A DNA stretch of 64,000 bases. It comes from Rufibacter tibetensis (GTDB taxonomy: Bacteria > Bacteroidota > Bacteroidia > Cytophagales > Hymenobacteraceae). The notes under the pieces were generated by a model. That model was given only the letters and a program-made list of their open reading frames with translations. It made no database searches and was not told the DNA's origin. The position numbers were made by a program, and so were the translations under genes. Location of the stretch: assembly GCF_001310085.1 (NCBI RefSeq), contig NZ_CP012643.1, positions 1,271,001 to 1,335,000 of the forward strand, given 5' to 3'. Of the stretch, positions 62,175 to 64,000 are shown piece after piece; position 1 is the stretch's first letter, and each line of letters starts with the position of its first letter.

Positions 62175-64000
62175 ATGAAACAGTTCTTACTCGCCTCTGG
62201 CCTGCTCCTGAGTTTGGCAGCACCAGTATTGGCGCAGGAAAACATTGACAAGTCCAAGTTCAGGCAACTGGCCCAGGAACTTCCCACCCCCAACGAGTAC
62301 CGCTCCGCCTCTGGAGCCCCTGGTCACGCCTACTGGCAGCAGCGCGCCGATTACAACATCAAAGCCGAATTGAACGATGACAACCAATCGCTCACCGGTT
62401 CAGAGACAATTACCTATACCAACCTTTCTCCTGATGTTTTAACTTACCTGTGGGTACAGTTAGACCAGAACATCTTTGAGAAGAACTCCATGACCAATCT
62501 TACCCAAACCAACAGGGTGCCAGACAAGCCAACGTTTGGCGTGGCCGAGGCATTGGCGGAGCAGACTTTTGAGGGTGGTTATAAAATAAAATCGGTGAAA
62601 GATGCGAATGGCAAAGCCCTGCCGTATGTCATCAACTTTACCATGATGCGCATTGACTTGCCGCAACCTTTGAAGCCAAAGCAAAGCGTGAAGTTCAGCA
62701 TTGACTGGTCTAACAACATCAACGACCAGAAAAAGCAAGGTGGCCGTGGAGGTTACGAGTTCTTCCCTGAAGACGGCAATTATGAATACCAGATGGCCCA
62801 GTGGTTCCCGCGCATGGCTGTCTATGACGATGTAAATGGCTGGCAACACAAGCAGTTCTTGGGCACGGGTGAGTTCGCCTTGCCATTTGGAGACTACAAG
62901 GTAAGCTTGACCGTTCCGTCTGACCATGTGGTGGCCTCTACCGGCGAATTACAGAACATGGACGTGCTAACCAGCACCCAACGCAACCGTTTGGCCCAAG
63001 CTAAAAAAGCCAACAAGCCGGTGTTGATTGTGACACCAGAGGAAGCGTTAAGAGCCGAGAAAAACAAAGCCAAAGGCAAAAAGACCTGGACCTTTGTGGC
63101 CAAAGATGTGCGTGACTTCGCGTGGGCCTCTTCCCGCAAGTTCATCTGGGATGCCATGAACGTGAACTACGCCGACAAAAACACGCTGGCCATGAGCTTT
63201 TACCCTAAAGAAGGCAACCCATTGTGGGGCCAGTATTCTACCGAGGTAGTGGCACATACCATCAGAACATACTCTAAGTACACCATTGACTATCCGTACC
63301 CGGTAGCTATTTCTGTGCACGGTGCCGTGGGCGGAATGGAGTACCCGATGATTTCGTTCAACGGCGGTCGTCCGGAGAAGGACGGTTCTTATACTGAGCG
63401 CACCAAATACGGCATGATCTCCGTGATTATCCACGAAGTGGGTCACAACTTCTTCCCGATGATCATCAACTCAGATGAGCGCCAATGGACCTGGATGGAC
63501 GAAGGTTTGAACTCATTTGTGCAGTTCCTGTCTGAGCAGGAGTGGCAACGCGATTACCCGTCCAGACGGGGTGAGCCCAGAAACATGGTAGAATACATGA
63601 AGATGGACAAGAGCCTGCAGCAGCCTATCATGACCAACTCTGAGTCTATCACACAATTAGGCAACAACGCATACGGTAAACCAGCTACGGCATTGAACAT
63701 TCTGCGCGAGACGGTACTAGGCCGTGAACTGTTTGATTATGCATTCAAAGAATACGCTCGTCGCTGGGCCTTCAAACACCCAATGCCAGCAGATTTCTTC
63801 CGCACCATGGAAGATGCCTCAGGTACAGATCTGGACTGGTTCTGGAGAGGCTGGTTTTACACCACAGATCACGTTGACCAGGAATTAACCGGCGTCAAAT
63901 GGTACTCGGTAGATACCCGCAATCCTCAGGTAGAAAACACCAAACGTCGGGCCGAAATCAATGCTGCCCCGAAGAGCTTGTCGCAACAACGCAATCTAAA
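62175..64000 (+). CDS. M1-family metallopeptidase, partial at right edge
   Basis: The frame is open from the ATG at 62175 to the end of the window without a stop (608 codons visible), so the gene is cut. A signal peptide (FLLASGLLLSLAAPVLA) exports the enzyme. The N-terminal beta domain (LTGSETITYTNLSPDVLTYL) is followed by the gluzincin core. The aminopeptidase substrate motif is GGMEYP. Zinc-binding HEVGH is at 420-424, with the third ligand Glu443 in MDEGLNSF, exactly 18 residues after the motif. It probably trims peptides in the periplasm. The C-terminus is unseen. Confidence 0.93.
   Translation, partial: MKQFLLASGLLLSLAAPVLAQENIDKSKFRQLAQELPTPNEYRSASGAPGHAYWQQRADYNIKAELNDDNQSLTGSETITYTNLSPDVLTYLWVQLDQNIFEKNSMTNLTQTNRVPDKPTFGVAEALAEQTFEGGYKIKSVKDANGKALPYVINFTMMRIDLPQPLKPKQSVKFSIDWSNNINDQKKQGGRGGYEFFPEDGNYEYQMAQWFPRMAVYDDVNGWQHKQFLGTGEFALPFGDYKVSLTVPSDHVVASTGELQNMDVLTSTQRNRLAQAKKANKPVLIVTPEEALRAEKNKAKGKKTWTFVAKDVRDFAWASSRKFIWDAMNVNYADKNTLAMSFYPKEGNPLWGQYSTEVVAHTIRTYSKYTIDYPYPVAISVHGAVGGMEYPMISFNGGRPEKDGSYTERTKYGMISVIIHEVGHNFFPMIINSDERQWTWMDEGLNSFVQFLSEQEWQRDYPSRRGEPRNMVEYMKMDKSLQQPIMTNSESITQLGNNAYGKPATALNILRETVLGRELFDYAFKEYARRWAFKHPMPADFFRTMEDASGTDLDWFWRGWFYTTDHVDQELTGVKWYSVDTRNPQVENTKRRAEINAAPKSLSQQRNL

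Overview
This window looks like chromosome from a Bacteroidota member of the order Cytophagales, most likely Hymenobacteraceae and close to Rufibacter or Pontibacter (family and genus are inference). The reasons are promoters with a TAnnTTTG -7 element and in several cases TTTG about 20 bp upstream, no obvious Shine-Dalgarno sites, a type IX secretion (T9SS) sorting domain, a SusC-type plug module, PorT-like barrels, and the pheT-zapA-rny order. All recognised genes look intact apart from an M1 peptidase cut by the right edge. I saw no tRNA, rRNA, CRISPR array, transposase or phage gene.

Layout. 0.2-5.1 kb: pheT, a coiled-coil protein, zapA and rny. 5.2-9.1 kb: a peroxide-stress island. The run dps-ahpC-ahpD-VOC-SnoaL reads leftward and is divergent from oxyR, and the shared intergenic region carries a near-consensus OxyR operator. 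9.1-16.2 kb: sucD, then a 1965-residue alpha-2-macroglobulin-like protein with an inserted SusC-type module. 16.5-24.7 kb: a 2423-residue secreted pectinase joining a PL1 pectate lyase and a CE8 pectinesterase, with LacI-type operators far upstream. 24.7-37.8 kb: mixed housekeeping genes (uvsE, lipoproteins, an acyltransferase, a Dph6-like enzyme, a ROK regulator, pruA, a methyltransferase, a phosphoesterase). 37.8-41.2 kb: a PorT-like barrel and dnaX, which contains an A10 slippage candidate. 41.2-41.9 kb: a gene-free island dense in hairpins. 41.9-50.4 kb: an M16 peptidase, an MFS exporter, a PRISE-type reductase, a barrel protein, and a DUF2243-CtaG pair. 50.6-57.4 kb: monomeric icd, a lipoprotein, endonuclease V, an SDR, an SPFH lipoprotein with a small membrane partner, and an unknown protein. 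57.5-64 kb: clpB, a nested inverted-repeat island, a HupE-like protein, a J-domain protein and the partial M1 peptidase.

The signals not explained by ordinary annotation are four. First, an intergenic palindrome of about 34 bp occurs at least 14 times in 64 kb, often just 3' of genes or inside terminators. Second, dnaX has an A10 run at the domain III/linker junction with stops close by in both alternate frames and a hairpin 12 nt downstream, so a short gamma form is plausible. Third, the OxyR operator organises the stress island. Fourth, two multi-domain giants have unusual architectures. I saw no convincing new defence or mobile system. All repeat counts are by eye.
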